In this document: piece after piece, positions 1-8,585 of the stretch
Layout: each line of letters begins with the position of its first letter
Numbering within the stretch: the stretch's first letter is position 1
From: Leeuwenhoekiella aestuarii
Lineage (GTDB): Bacteria; Bacteroidota; Bacteroidia; Flavobacteriales; Flavobacteriaceae
Assembly: GCF_004104055.1 (NCBI RefSeq)
Contig: NZ_QOVJ01000001.1
Span: forward strand, 434,001-498,000
DNA length: 64,000 nt
Direction: 5' to 3'
Position numbers and translations under genes: made by a program
Notes under the pieces: model-generated
Database searches by the model: none
Told to the model about the DNA's origin: nothing
What the model saw: only the letters and a program-made list of their open reading frames with translations

Positions 1-3000
1 CCTGATAGTGTGGGTTTTTATGTTTCCGGGCAATGCCTTACAGAAGAGTATTACATCGCAAATAAATTGGTAAAGGGGTTTTTGGGTACCAATAATATTG
101 ATACCAACTCGCGCCTGTGTATGAGCAGCGCAGTAGTGGGCTATAAAAAAACCTTTGGAGAAGACTCTGTCCCGATCGCTTATGCAGATATTGAACTGGC
201 AGATTGTTTTTTAATTACCGGAGCAAACCCTGCCTGGTGCCATCCTATTTTATTCAGAAGGATTGAGCAACACAAAGAAAAAAAGCCGGATGTCAAAATT
301 ATTGTCATCGATCCCCGCCGTACCGACTCGGCTATGTATGCCGATTTGCATTTGCAGCTTATACCGGGAACTGATATTATTTTATATAATGCAATTGGCC
401 GAAGACTGCTCGAACGCGGCCTTATTGACAAGGAGTTTATAAACAATCACACCGAAGGTTTTGCTTCTTATAAAGAGCAGGTTACTAAAACCTCGCTTAA
501 AGAAGCTGCCCGTCTATGCGGGGTCCCGCTTAACGACATTAAAAAAGCAGCAGATTTAATAGGTCTTTCTAAAGCTTTTATAAGTATGTGGGCAATGGGC
601 CTTAACCAAAGCGTGGTAGGTACCAATAAAAACTTTGCCCTGCTCAACCTTTCCTTAATTACGGGACAGGTAGGTAAACCGGGCAGTGGCCCCTTCTCCC
701 TTACCGGGCAGCCCAATGCTATGGGCGGTCGTGAGGTAGGCGGAATGGCAAATTTACTGGCAGTACATAAAGATCTAATGAACCCCGAACACCGCCGGGA
801 AGTTGCCCAGTTCTGGGGAGTTGATGAAATTTCGCCAAAACCAGGATATACGGCTACAGAAATGTTCGAGGCTCTTGAAACCGGCAAGTTAAAAGCGATC
901 TGGATTATTTGTACAAATCCTGCGGTAAGTCTGCCAGACCTGTTGCGCGTGGAAAAAGCACTAAAAAACGCACGCTTTGTTGTGGTTCAGGACATTTCAA
1001 ATAAAGCTGATACCCTGGAGTATGCAGACCTTGTGCTTCCGGCAGCAGGATGGCTTGAAAAGGAAGGTACTATGACTAATTCTGAGCGCCGCATCTCCTA
1101 TTTACCCAAACTGGTAGAAGCTCCCGGAGAAGCACGCCCCGATGTAGAAATTCTCTGTGATTTCGCAAAGCGGATGGGTTTCAAAGCTTTTAATTATTAC
1201 AATACCGAAGAAATTTATCAGGAATACTGCGCGATGACTAAAGGGACGCATATTGATATTTCGTTTCTCAATTATGATCGCCTCAAAACGGAAGGCACCT
1301 TTCAATGGCCGGTTAATGAATACCGGCATCCCGGCACTGCACGATTGTTTGAAGATAAAAAGTTTTATACGCCATCTCAAAAAGCGATTTTCAATATACC
1401 TTATACGATTACCAACCGCTCTATTATGCCTTCAGAGTCATTTCCGCTTATTTTAACTACCGGAAGGGTGCGCGATCAATGGCACACGATGACCAAAACC
1501 GGTAAGGTATCCCGCCTAAAAACGCACTATCCTAAACCGGTACTTGAGATCAATCCCAGTGATGCTTTTGTATTAAATATACGGGAAGGTTATATCGTTG
1601 AAGTAAGCAGTGAAAACGGAAGCGTGCGCGTTAAGGCAACGCTCACCGACAATGTGCGCAAAGGGGTTGTTTTTTTACCAATGCACTGGGGTAAAAAATT
1701 GGGGCAAAACCTCAACCGGGCCAATAATCTTACACAGAACATGGTGGATCCTCAGAGTAAGGAACCCGATTTCAAATTCACCGCAGTGCGTGTTGAAAAC
1801 TATAAAAAGAAAAAAGAAAAAATTGCCGTAATCGGATCGGGAGCAGCGGCTTTCCGGTTTGTAGAAAATTACCGCGAACTCAACAAAACCGATACAATAA
1901 CTGTTTTTTCTAAAGAAGAACATCCATTTTACAATCGGGTATTACTACCAGAATACATAACCGAAGAACTTACCTGGGAACAGCTTCTTAAAATGAAAGG
2001 ATCGCGTCTCAAAACGCTGAATATAAAATTACACGCATCAAATCCTATTGTCGAAATAGAGCGTAAATCCCAGACCTTAAAAGATAGCAAAGGTATTTTT
2101 CACGCATATGATAAGCTAATAATCGCCACGGGAAGCCGCGCTTTTGTTCCTCCAGATGCACATCTAGATCTTAAAGGTAGATTCACGATGCGTGATAAAG
2201 AAGATGCAGACCGGTTTAAAGCGTATTTAGATAAAACAAAAATTCCGGTATCTGAAAGACGTGTGATTATTGTGGGTGGCGGACTTTTAGGTTTGGAACT
2301 CGCTGCTGCGCTACGCCATACAGGGGTCAAGATCACCATCATTCAACGTTCTTCGTATTTGATGGAGCGTCAACTGGATAGGATCTCAAGCCGAATGCTT
2401 GCTAAAGATGTACAGGAGCGCGGTATACAGGTGTATTTTGACAATGAGGTGAGTACGGTTTTTGACACTGACGAAGCCGGCGTGCTTGAAGTCACCCTAA
2501 AAAGTGGTAAGGTGCTTGAAGCCAACGCTATTGTTTATGCGATAGGAACACGCCCCAATATCGAGCTTGCACGAGCTACAGGTTTAAGTATGGGACGTGC
2601 CGTTAAGGTAGATGAGTTTTTACAAACTTCAGACCCGCGTATTTTTGCTTTGGGCGAAATCGCAGAATTCAGAAATCAAACCTACGGTATTACCGCAGCT
2701 GCAGAAGAGCAAGCAACAATTTTAGCTAACTATTTAGCGGGTGACATCAGCACCTCCTACGAGGGTTCGGTATTGATGAATATTCTAAAGTTTGACGACC
2801 TTGATTTGTGTAGTATAGGAACCATCCAGGTGCCGCATAACGATACATCCTACGAAGAGGTCATCTTTATGGATATCACAAAACGGTATTATAAAAAGTG
2901 CATCATCAAAGATGATCTCTTGATTGGAGCTGTGCTCTTAGGCGATAAACAAGAATTTGCAGAATTTAAGAATCTCATCGAAAGCAAAATTGAACTCGCC

Positions 3001-3225
3001 GAAAAAAGAGATTTGCTACTACGAGGGGCTTCAAAACAGGCACCCATAAATGGAAAGCTAATATGCTCCTGCAGTCAGGTGGGCGCAGGGAATATTGAAG
3101 AGGCGATTGCCGGGGGCTGTACCGATTTCACAAACCTTTGTAACCAAACCGGAGCCGGTCTGGGTTGCGGAAGCTGTAAAACCGAAGTACGAGACTTACT
3201 ACTTCAAACTCAAGAAGCCGTATGA
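1..3225 (+). CDS. nasA: Assimilatory nitrate reductase, NasA/NirB-like/BFD fusion (5' truncated by window edge)
   Basis: Reduces nitrate to nitrite in the cytoplasm for nitrogen assimilation. The frame is open from base 1 and conserved sequence begins at once, so the true start and the N-terminal [4Fe-4S] cysteines lie upstream; the GTG at 10 is not the start. Of 1074 visible residues, about 1-600 form the molybdopterin oxidoreductase core (motifs TGANPAWCHP, IDPRRTDSA, TGQPNAMGGREVGG) with its C-terminal dinucleotide-binding domain. About 605-980 form a NirB-like FAD/NAD(P)H reductase with two Rossmann signatures (IGSGAAA near 608, VGGGLLGLE near 755). About 1020-1065 form a BFD-like [2Fe-2S] domain (ICSCS, GLGCGSC). 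The fusion suggests that NAD(P)H electrons pass through FAD and Fe-S to molybdenum within one chain. ATGA overlap with the next gene implies translational coupling. The family is clear; the electron route is inferred. Confidence 0.9.
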   Translation, partial: PDSVGFYVSGQCLTEEYYIANKLVKGFLGTNNIDTNSRLCMSSAVVGYKKTFGEDSVPIAYADIELADCFLITGANPAWCHPILFRRIEQHKEKKPDVKIIVIDPRRTDSAMYADLHLQLIPGTDIILYNAIGRRLLERGLIDKEFINNHTEGFASYKEQVTKTSLKEAARLCGVPLNDIKKAADLIGLSKAFISMWAMGLNQSVVGTNKNFALLNLSLITGQVGKPGSGPFSLTGQPNAMGGREVGGMANLLAVHKDLMNPEHRREVAQFWGVDEISPKPGYTATEMFEALETGKLKAIWIICTNPAVSLPDLLRVEKALKNARFVVVQDISNKADTLEYADLVLPAAGWLEKEGTMTNSERRISYLPKLVEAPGEARPDVEILCDFAKRMGFKAFNYYNTEEIYQEYCAMTKGTHIDISFLNYDRLKTEGTFQWPVNEYRHPGTARLFEDKKFYTPSQKAIFNIPYTITNRSIMPSESFPLILTTGRVRDQWHTMTKTGKVSRLKTHYPKPVLEINPSDAFVLNIREGYIVEVSSENGSVRVKATLTDNVRKGVVFLPMHWGKKLGQNLNRANNLTQNMVDPQSKEPDFKFTAVRVENYKKKKEKIAVIGSGAAAFRFVENYRELNKTDTITVFSKEEHPFYNRVLLPEYITEELTWEQLLKMKGSRLKTLNIKLHASNPIVEIERKSQTLKDSKGIFHAYDKLIIATGSRAFVPPDAHLDLKGRFTMRDKEDADRFKAYLDKTKIPVSERRVIIVGGGLLGLELAAALRHTGVKITIIQRSSYLMERQLDRISSRMLAKDVQERGIQVYFDNEVSTVFDTDEAGVLEVTLKSGKVLEANAIVYAIGTRPNIELARATGLSMGRAVKVDEFLQTSDPRIFALGEIAEFRNQTYGITAAAEEQATILANYLAGDISTSYEGSVLMNILKFDDLDLCSIGTIQVPHNDTSYEEVIFMDITKRYYKKCIIKDDLLIGAVLLGDKQEFAEFKNLIESKIELAEKRDLLLRGASKQAPINGKLICSCSQVGAGNIEEAIAGGCTDFTNLCNQTGAGLGCGSCKTEVRDLLLQTQEAV

Positions 3226-4658
3226 ACGATCAATTATCAAGAGTAATCGTAAAAGGTGGCGTATTGTCTCCCGGGGAGTTGAAAACCATTCTTGAGGCTG
3301 CTGAAGGTTTTGGTCTTAAAACCGTTGCTTTCGGCTCCCGACAGGATATTCTTTTTGAGGGCGAAATACCGGAGGAAGAACTGGAATCTCAAAAATTTAA
3401 AACAGTTACTTCTGCGATGAATAGGGTAGAAAATATTGTATCATCTTATGTATCAAGCGATTTATTCCCAAATACACCCTGGCTAACTGCAGACCGCTAT
3501 TTGTATATTTTGGAGCAGTTTGAAAATACGCCGCGTTTAAAAATAAATATAGTAGACCCGCGCCAGCGTCTTGTGCCTCTTTTTACCGCACACCTAAATT
3601 TTATCGCTTCAGAGTTTGACGACTACTGGTATCTCTACCTACGCCTTCCGCATTGGGAAAGTATGCAGGAATACCCGGTACTTATTTACAGTTGGGATCT
3701 CGCAAGAGTAGCTCAGGTTATAGAAAACCTTTTGCAGGAAGAGCCCGAAACGGTGAGCATGGTTTTTGATCTGGTTATTGATGCGGTTGACTTAAACAGC
3801 CGTACGGTTGATAAGCCCTTACAAGTAGACTTTAGACCCTTCCCATATTACGAGGGGATGAACCGCATGGCTGGCGACCGATACTGGTTGGGATTGTATT
3901 GGCGTAATAACAAATATGACATCAGGTTCTTAAAAGAATTGTGCGATCTGTGTGCCGATTCAAAAATTGGAAAAATATCGCTTACTCCATTCAAATCGTT
4001 TATTGTAAAAGGAATTCCTGCGGAAGCAAAACTGAAATGGGAAAAATTTCTGGGTATGAGTGGGATTAATGTGCGGCACAGTATGCTTGAATTAAACTGG
4101 CATGTACCGGTAGCAAACACAAACGCACTAAAACTTAAAAATTATCTGGTAGATGCATTCAACGCCAGCGATATAAGCACGTATGGGCTAACATTTGGTA
4201 TAACTGATTTTACCAGACGCGTGGCATACTTTACCTCAATTGTCATTGAGCGTAATGCAACGGCGTCTCTTGAAGGCATAAATATCCCGCCTACTTTTAA
4301 TATTGTTTACGCCCGGGATTTTGATCCTAATACCCGGGATTATATAGTGTATGCGTTAGATATAGATCGGGTAAAGTTACCAGAACTGTTAATGGAACTC
4401 AGCAGAATGTATTTTGAAAATCTCGGAATACTTAAAAATCCCGTAACAGCAGAAAAACCAGAGGTTGCTACCACAAAAATTACGGTGCATCAATGCAGCC
4501 TGTGTCAGACTATTTACGACTCAAATTATGGGGATGCTACTCAGGGTATCGCACCAGGAACTTTATTTACAGACCTTCCAGAAGACTATAGCTGTTCGCT
4601 ATGCGAAGGAAATAAAGAAAATTACACAGCGGTTAGCCACTATAAAGCAGTTACCTAA
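3222..4658 (+). CDS. Sulfite/nitrite-reductase-like ferredoxin-fold protein with C-terminal rubredoxin domain
   Basis: A protein of 478 residues coupled to the nitrate reductase by a 4-base ATGA overlap. Residues 1-70 resemble the ferredoxin-like half-domain of nitrite/sulfite reductases (a GGVLSPGELKTI start, then FGSRQDILFEG). A second such half seems to lie near 330-400. Residues about 424-470 are a rubredoxin-like iron site (CSLC, then CSLC 40 residues later). The only other cysteine pair is LCDLC near 240, so the four cysteines that hold the siroheme-linked [4Fe-4S] cluster in true reductases are missing. It is therefore more likely an electron-transfer or scaffold partner of the nitrate reductase than a nitrite reductase. 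The domain reading is mine; the function is inferred from operon position. Confidence 0.72.
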   Translation: MNDQLSRVIVKGGVLSPGELKTILEAAEGFGLKTVAFGSRQDILFEGEIPEEELESQKFKTVTSAMNRVENIVSSYVSSDLFPNTPWLTADRYLYILEQFENTPRLKINIVDPRQRLVPLFTAHLNFIASEFDDYWYLYLRLPHWESMQEYPVLIYSWDLARVAQVIENLLQEEPETVSMVFDLVIDAVDLNSRTVDKPLQVDFRPFPYYEGMNRMAGDRYWLGLYWRNNKYDIRFLKELCDLCADSKIGKISLTPFKSFIVKGIPAEAKLKWEKFLGMSGINVRHSMLELNWHVPVANTNALKLKNYLVDAFNASDISTYGLTFGITDFTRRVAYFTSIVIERNATASLEGINIPPTFNIVYARDFDPNTRDYIVYALDIDRVKLPELLMELSRMYFENLGILKNPVTAEKPEVATTKITVHQCSLCQTIYDSNYGDATQGIAPGTLFTDLPEDYSCSLCEGNKENYTAVSHYKAVT

Positions 4659-5455
4659 GCTACATTTGGTTTTAAACTTATTGAATCACGCGCTGATTGT
4701 ACTTGAGAAGAAGCAATTATTTTTTGCATGTTTTCGCGATGGTTCACTACGGCTCCCAAAACAATAATCGCCGGATTACCCAGATTTTTTTCAGCATATA
4801 CCTTCTCGATGGTATTAACGGTGCCTATCCCAATCTTTTCGTCTGTACGCGTACCGTTTTGAATGATGGCAACGGGGAGTTCGCCTTTATGCTGAGCCTT
4901 AAAAACGTTTATAATTTCAGTAAGTTTTGCGGTTCCCATAAGAATGACGACCGTTGCATTACTCGTTGCTGCCAGCTGAACATCTTCAGAAAGGCGGTGC
5001 TCTTTTGTGGTACCGGTAATTACCCAAAAACTTTCAGAAACCCCGCGTAAGGTAAGTGGTATACTTTGAAGCGCCGGGACTGCCATACCTGAAGAAATAC
5101 CGGGTACCAGTTCTGTTGTGATTCCGTTTTGTGCGGCAAACACTAATTCTTCAGCTCCCCTCCCAAATATAAAAGGATCTCCACCTTTTAGTCGTACCAC
5201 AGTGCCTCTTGCGTGTGCACGATCTACAATAAGATCATTAATTTGATCCTGATGATAGGCATAACAACCTTTACGCTTTCCAACAAAAATCAATTCGGCA
5301 TCGGGATGGGCATAGTCCAGCAGCGCTGTATTGACCAGTGCATCATAAAGAACCACATCGGCATTCTTAAGATATTTTACCGCTTTGAGTGTTATAAGAT
5401 CTGGGTCGCCGGGACCTGCACCTATCAAAATCAGTCTGGGAGTAAGAGTCTGCAT
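4655..5455 (-). CDS. cobA: Uroporphyrinogen-III C-methyltransferase (SUMT)
   Basis: Transfers two methyl groups from S-adenosylmethionine to uroporphyrinogen III, giving precorrin-2, the entry to siroheme needed by assimilatory nitrite and sulfite reductases. The 266 residues match the usual single-domain length. Visible motifs are the N-terminal GAGPGDPDLITLKA loop, VVLYDALVN, and the LKGGDPFIFGRG substrate/SAM segment. No CysG-type dehydrogenase/chelatase domain is fused, so that step must come from another gene. It converges on the rubredoxin protein with a 4-base overlap of the stop codons and is divergent from the porin gene. Its position in a nitrate cluster fits supply of siroheme for nitrite reduction. 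Confidence 0.93.
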   Translation of the reverse strand: MQTLTPRLILIGAGPGDPDLITLKAVKYLKNADVVLYDALVNTALLDYAHPDAELIFVGKRKGCYAYHQDQINDLIVDRAHARGTVVRLKGGDPFIFGRGAEELVFAAQNGITTELVPGISSGMAVPALQSIPLTLRGVSESFWVITGTTKEHRLSEDVQLAATSNATVVILMGTAKLTEIINVFKAQHKGELPVAIIQNGTRTDEKIGIGTVNTIEKVYAEKNLGNPAIIVLGAVVNHRENMQKIIASSQVQSARDSISLKPNVA

Positions 5456-5489
5456 AGCATTTGTATTTAATGACCTGATAAAAATAATG

Positions 5490-5525
5490 ATTTCTACGTA
5501 TTACTACGTTAAATTACGTATTTTT
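5490..5525. promoter_or_regulatory. TACGTA-rich candidate operator between cobA and porin gene
   Basis: In the divergent cobA/porin intergenic region three near-identical half sites occur close together: CTACGTA, CTACGTT and TTACGTA, in a very AT-rich stretch. TACGTA is itself palindromic, so the sites suit a dimeric regulator. Placement between two nitrate-assimilation transcription units suggests shared control, for example by a nitrogen- or nitrate-responsive regulator; which one is unknown. Confidence 0.35.
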
Positions 5526-5610
5526 TCTGTTTATTTTCTACAATCTCATAAAAATCGTTCTTAATCTAGATAATAATTAAGTATTTATACTTATTATTTT
5601 ATTTTCTGAA

Positions 5611-5618
5611 TATATTTG
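5611..5618 (+). promoter_or_regulatory. Bacteroidota -7 element (TATATTTG) of the porin gene
   Basis: TATATTTG fits the Bacteroidota sigma factor -7 consensus TAnnTTTG and stands 27 bases before the porin ATG. No clear -33 TTTG is present. Confidence 0.55.
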
Positions 5619-5644
5619 TCTCACAAACAGAAATTATCAGAATT

Positions 5645-6922
5645 ATGAAAAAATTATGCCTTGCAGGTTTGAGTCTCCTTTTTTTTAGCAGCGTTTTTGC
5701 TCAAGAGTTTACTGCAGATGTAGATTTAAGACAGCGTTTTGAATACCGTCACGGTTACAACACGCTTTTTCCCAACAATACAGACGCTGCAGCTTTTGTG
5801 CGTCAACGCGCCCGGCTAAATTTTGGTTATAAAGCCGAAAAATTAAATGTCTTTATTGCGCTTCAGGATGTAAGTACCTGGGGTGATACCCGCCAGATTT
5901 TCCCTTCAGACGGGAATGATTCGTTTATGTTGTTTCAGGCCTGGGCAGAACTTTCTCTGGGTGAAAATTGGTCTACAAAATTAGGAAGACAGGTAATTGC
6001 TTATGATGATCAGCGCATTTTTGGCGGACTCGATTGGGCAATGCAAGGCCGTTTTCACGATGCTGCGTTATTGAAGTATAAAAAAGATAAAATTCAGTTA
6101 GATCTTGGTTTTGCCTTTAGTCAGCAGGGTGAGTCCAATTTTGGTACTCTTTATCAGGTTCCCGGTTTTTTTACCTATAAGACGATGCAATATGCCTACT
6201 TTAAAAAATCCTGGGAGTCTTCTTCCTTAAGTGTACTTGCTTTAAATACCGGCTTTCAACGCTTTGAAGACGCTCCTGTAAACACGATAGCAGATGGCGT
6301 TTACTATACGCAAACATTGGGTTCTTATTTTACGTTTCCGGCGGGTCCTGTAAATTTTAGTGGGAGTGCCTATTATCAATTTGGTGATGCCTATCCTGTA
6401 GACCAGAGTCTAAGTGCCTATCAGGTTGCTTTAGAAGCGACGTATAAGCCCGGAACAACGCTTTATGGGATAGGTGCCGAATTGCTGAGCGGTTCTGATC
6501 AGGGTAGTACAGATCGCAAGTCATTTTTTCCGCTTTACGGCACTAACCATAAATTTAATGGATTAATGGATTATTTCTACGTGGGTAATCACGCCAATAA
6601 TGTAGGGCTCAACGATGTATACGCTAAAGCTGTTTTCAAAACAGGTGAAAAGTCTTCCCTGCTGGCTGCAGCCCATTATTTTGCGGCCAATGGCAATCTT
6701 GTTGATAATGCCGAGTCGTATTTGGGTACCGAAATTGATTTGGTGTACACTCAACCACTTGTAAAAAACGTAAAACTGCAATTGGGATACTCCCATATGT
6801 TTGCTTCAGAAAGTATGAGTCTTATCAAAGGAGGAACTGCTTCAGACAATACTAACAACTGGGGCTGGGCAATGCTGGTTATTAATCCCAATCTATTTAA
6901 AAACAGTTTTAAAGAGCTCTGA
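5645..6922 (+). CDS. Outer-membrane beta-barrel porin (alginate-export-like family)
   Basis: 425 residues. A typical signal peptide (MKK, then a hydrophobic stretch ending FSSVFAQ) is followed by alternating aromatic/polar strands that suit an outer-membrane barrel, for example LRQRFEYRHGYN, RARLNFGYKAEK, WSTKLGRQVIAYDDQRIFGG. The arginine-rich early strands and the GRQ...YDDQR segment resemble alginate-export/OprD-like channels. Next to nitrate reductase and SUMT genes, a role in uptake of nitrate or another anion across the outer membrane is plausible. No C-terminal secretion domain is seen. Substrate is inferred from position only. Confidence 0.75.
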   Translation: MKKLCLAGLSLLFFSSVFAQEFTADVDLRQRFEYRHGYNTLFPNNTDAAAFVRQRARLNFGYKAEKLNVFIALQDVSTWGDTRQIFPSDGNDSFMLFQAWAELSLGENWSTKLGRQVIAYDDQRIFGGLDWAMQGRFHDAALLKYKKDKIQLDLGFAFSQQGESNFGTLYQVPGFFTYKTMQYAYFKKSWESSSLSVLALNTGFQRFEDAPVNTIADGVYYTQTLGSYFTFPAGPVNFSGSAYYQFGDAYPVDQSLSAYQVALEATYKPGTTLYGIGAELLSGSDQGSTDRKSFFPLYGTNHKFNGLMDYFYVGNHANNVGLNDVYAKAVFKTGEKSSLLAAAHYFAANGNLVDNAESYLGTEIDLVYTQPLVKNVKLQLGYSHMFASESMSLIKGGTASDNTNNWGWAMLVINPNLFKNSFKEL

Positions 6923-6991
6923 ATATGAATTCCTTCTTGAAATTATATCAATTCAGAAAATTTATTTATTATATTTTTAGACCACTTCCCC

Positions 6992-7052
6992 ATTATTTTT
7001 TCTTTCGAAAAGGCCTTCACAGAAGACAGGTTTTTTTGAAAGAAAAAATTAT
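6992..7052. terminator. Long inverted repeat between porin and mobile element, possible bidirectional terminator or element edge
   Basis: TTTTTTCTTTC at 6996-7006 is perfectly complementary to GAAAGAAAAAA at 7038-7048, extending by one more pair outward, with a 31-base loop. T- and A-rich arms could end transcription from both sides. It also marks where chromosomal nitrate genes give way to mobilization genes, so it may be a relic of an element end. No direct duplication was found around it. Confidence 0.35.
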
Positions 7053-7065
7053 TCCTGTTTTTTAA

Positions 7066-7380
7066 TCAGCGCAGCAAAAGAAAAACAACAGCAGATGCTT
7101 GTGAAAGAAAAAGAAGTAGAACTAGTGCAATAAGCCAATTGGGAATCGTCCGGGAATGCTTAATCATTCTCAATATTTCTTCTCGGTTTCTTTGTTGAGC
7201 AGTTTGATTAACTTCCAGTTTTCTAAGATGCTCCTCAATCAACTTTTCTATCTGGGTGCTATCTGCTTTTATAGACGTATCCTTTATGCATTTTTCAATC
7301 TTTTCTAGACGGTTGACTTCTTCCTTAAAGCTGTGTAATTCTTCAACGAGCAATTCTGATAGGATTTCTAATTTTGTCAT
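7066..7380 (-). CDS. Small membrane-anchored coiled-coil protein of the mobilization operon
   Basis: 104 residues, not recognised as a named family. Residues 1-75 are charged and likely helical or coiled-coil (ELHSFKEEVNRLEKIEK, IEEHLRKLE); residues 80-103 form one hydrophobic membrane helix (WLIALVLLLFLSQASAVVFLLLR). Its ATG overlaps the relaxase stop (ATGA), so it is the third gene of a MobC-relaxase-membrane protein operon. Such tail-anchored proteins often follow relaxases in Bacteroidota mobile elements and might link the relaxosome to a membrane coupling complex; this is a guess from position. Confidence 0.6.
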   Translation of the reverse strand: MTKLEILSELLVEELHSFKEEVNRLEKIEKCIKDTSIKADSTQIEKLIEEHLRKLEVNQTAQQRNREEILRMIKHSRTIPNWLIALVLLLFLSQASAVVFLLLR

Positions 7381-8204
7381 ATTCCAATTCCTTTATTGAT
7401 TACTAGTTTCAGTGCTTTTTTAGCAATTGCTTTAACCAGACTTGGTGCTATAGGAATAGTTCTTCCACCAATTGCAACACTCTTCTGACGGGATATTGAT
7501 TTCAATAAGTTACTGGCTGACATTGATCGGTGTACTTCGCTTCCTTTCAAACTTTGCCCCTTATATTCAAAACGGAATCCCTGAAGTTCTTTTGATTTGT
7601 TAATGACCGGGATTACTGTAATCTGCTTTTCCTGCATTCGGTTGATGTAGGTTTGTAATTCTTTAGCTCGTTCTTGGCCAATAGTTTGTTTGTGTGCCTT
7701 CTGTAGTTCACTTCGGATACTACTTAGTTCTAGATGCCTTTGATATTGCACATCCTTTATCGTTTGAATTCCCATTTCCTTTGCGGTATGCTCTGCTGCC
7801 AACTGACTTTGTTTGCCTATAAAACTATCCTTGTACGCTTTTCCATTTAGATCAATGCGATTTATATAGAGATGTATATGGGTATGCTCTTTATCCCGAT
7901 GTACATACGCTACTGCCTGCCGCTCTTGTAATTTCATATGTTGAATAAAAGCTTTAGTGAGTTTCCCTAAATCCTCTGTGTTCATTTGAGCTCCATCGGT
8001 TACCGTTGGACTTAGAACAAAACTTAAAGTATTGCGCTCACAGTTTTGATTGAGCGTTTGAACCGCTCTAAATTCCTCGGTGATTTCTTCTGCAGTATTT
8101 CCAACAATTAGGTAACTGTATACCTGCTCAGCTTCTTTCTCCGGATTATTACCGTATCTCAAAGCTGCGAGTGTACTTGATATGGAACTTCCTTTTCCAA
8201 TCAT
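7377..8204 (-). CDS. mobB: MobB-like relaxase/mobilization nuclease
   Basis: 275 residues. Relaxases nick one strand at oriT and stay covalently bound to it for transfer. The histidine metal-binding motif EHTHIHLYINR near residue 105-115 is the conserved HxH...NR signature of the relaxase/mobilization nuclease family, and candidate catalytic tyrosines lie in the first 30 residues (Y17, Y28, Y30). The remainder is charged and helical. The start overlaps the mobC stop by 4 bases. At 275 residues it is short, as is usual for mobilizable Bacteroidota elements that borrow a conjugation machine from a helper. No coupling protein or mating-pair gene is present here. Confidence 0.87.
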   Translation of the reverse strand: MIGKGSSISSTLAALRYGNNPEKEAEQVYSYLIVGNTAEEITEEFRAVQTLNQNCERNTLSFVLSPTVTDGAQMNTEDLGKLTKAFIQHMKLQERQAVAYVHRDKEHTHIHLYINRIDLNGKAYKDSFIGKQSQLAAEHTAKEMGIQTIKDVQYQRHLELSSIRSELQKAHKQTIGQERAKELQTYINRMQEKQITVIPVINKSKELQGFRFEYKGQSLKGSEVHRSMSASNLLKSISRQKSVAIGGRTIPIAPSLVKAIAKKALKLVINKGIGI

Positions 8205-8497
8205 GGGATGATGCTTTTAAGGTGTTTCTTGATTTCTTCAGCCACTAAAATCACTTCTTCACTGAGCTTTGGATTTCCTTTTTTATACATATTTCCAATG
8301 CGTTTAAAGTTGTTGTGGTACTTGACCAACATTTTATAGGTATTGATATGCTCTTCATTCATCCGCTCTATGATCTGTTGTTCCAGTAGGCTATTTCGGC
8401 AAAAAGCACTCAGGCTTGAGCCTGCAGCTTTTGCTTTTACCTGCAGCAGTTTTTTCTCATATACGCTGCATCTGAATTTGATAAGTGCTCGTTTCAT
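8201..8497 (-). CDS. mobC: MobC-like relaxosome accessory protein
   Basis: 98 residues. The N-terminal part (RALIKFRCSVYEKKLL, then GSSLSAFCRNSLL) looks like a ribbon-helix-helix DNA-binding fold of plasmid mobilization proteins, and the C-terminal part carries the helical region typical of Bacteroidota MobC (YHNNFKRIGNMYKKG). It would bind oriT and help the relaxase load. First gene of the mob operon, directly downstream of the nested hairpin at 8526-8575, which fits binding to an adjacent transfer origin. Confidence 0.8.
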   Translation of the reverse strand: MKRALIKFRCSVYEKKLLQVKAKAAGSSLSAFCRNSLLEQQIIERMNEEHINTYKMLVKYHNNFKRIGNMYKKGNPKLSEEVILVAEEIKKHLKSIIP

Positions 8498-8525
8498 CGT
8501 CTATAGTTTTTTCTTTGCAACCATC

Positions 8526-8575
8526 GGGAGCAAAGCAAGATTGTGGCCACAGCCACACATCTTGCCCTGCTCTCC
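8526..8575. other. Candidate origin of transfer (oriT): nested imperfect hairpin
   Basis: Arms nest in order: GGGAGC (8526-8531) with GCTCTCC (8569-8575, one bulge), GCAAGAT (8535-8541) with ATCTTGC (8559-8565), GTGGC (8543-8547) with GCCAC (8552-8556), loop CACA. The inner 7- and 5-bp arms are perfect. It lies in the 88-bp gap between primase and mobC, just before the mob operon, the usual place of an oriT in small mobilizable elements. No nic site was assigned. Confidence 0.5.
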
Positions 8576-8585
8576 AGAAATCATT

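Noticed and set aside
1102-1456. Short frames on both strands within the nitrate reductase gene
   Set aside because: Shadows of one long conserved coding frame.
4697-5050. 117-residue plus-strand frame over cobA
   Set aside because: Antisense to the well-supported SUMT gene.
6923-7065. tRNA-Leu att duplicate at the left end of the mobile element
   Set aside because: No match to the tRNA 3' half (GGGTTCGATTCCCGC) was found there.
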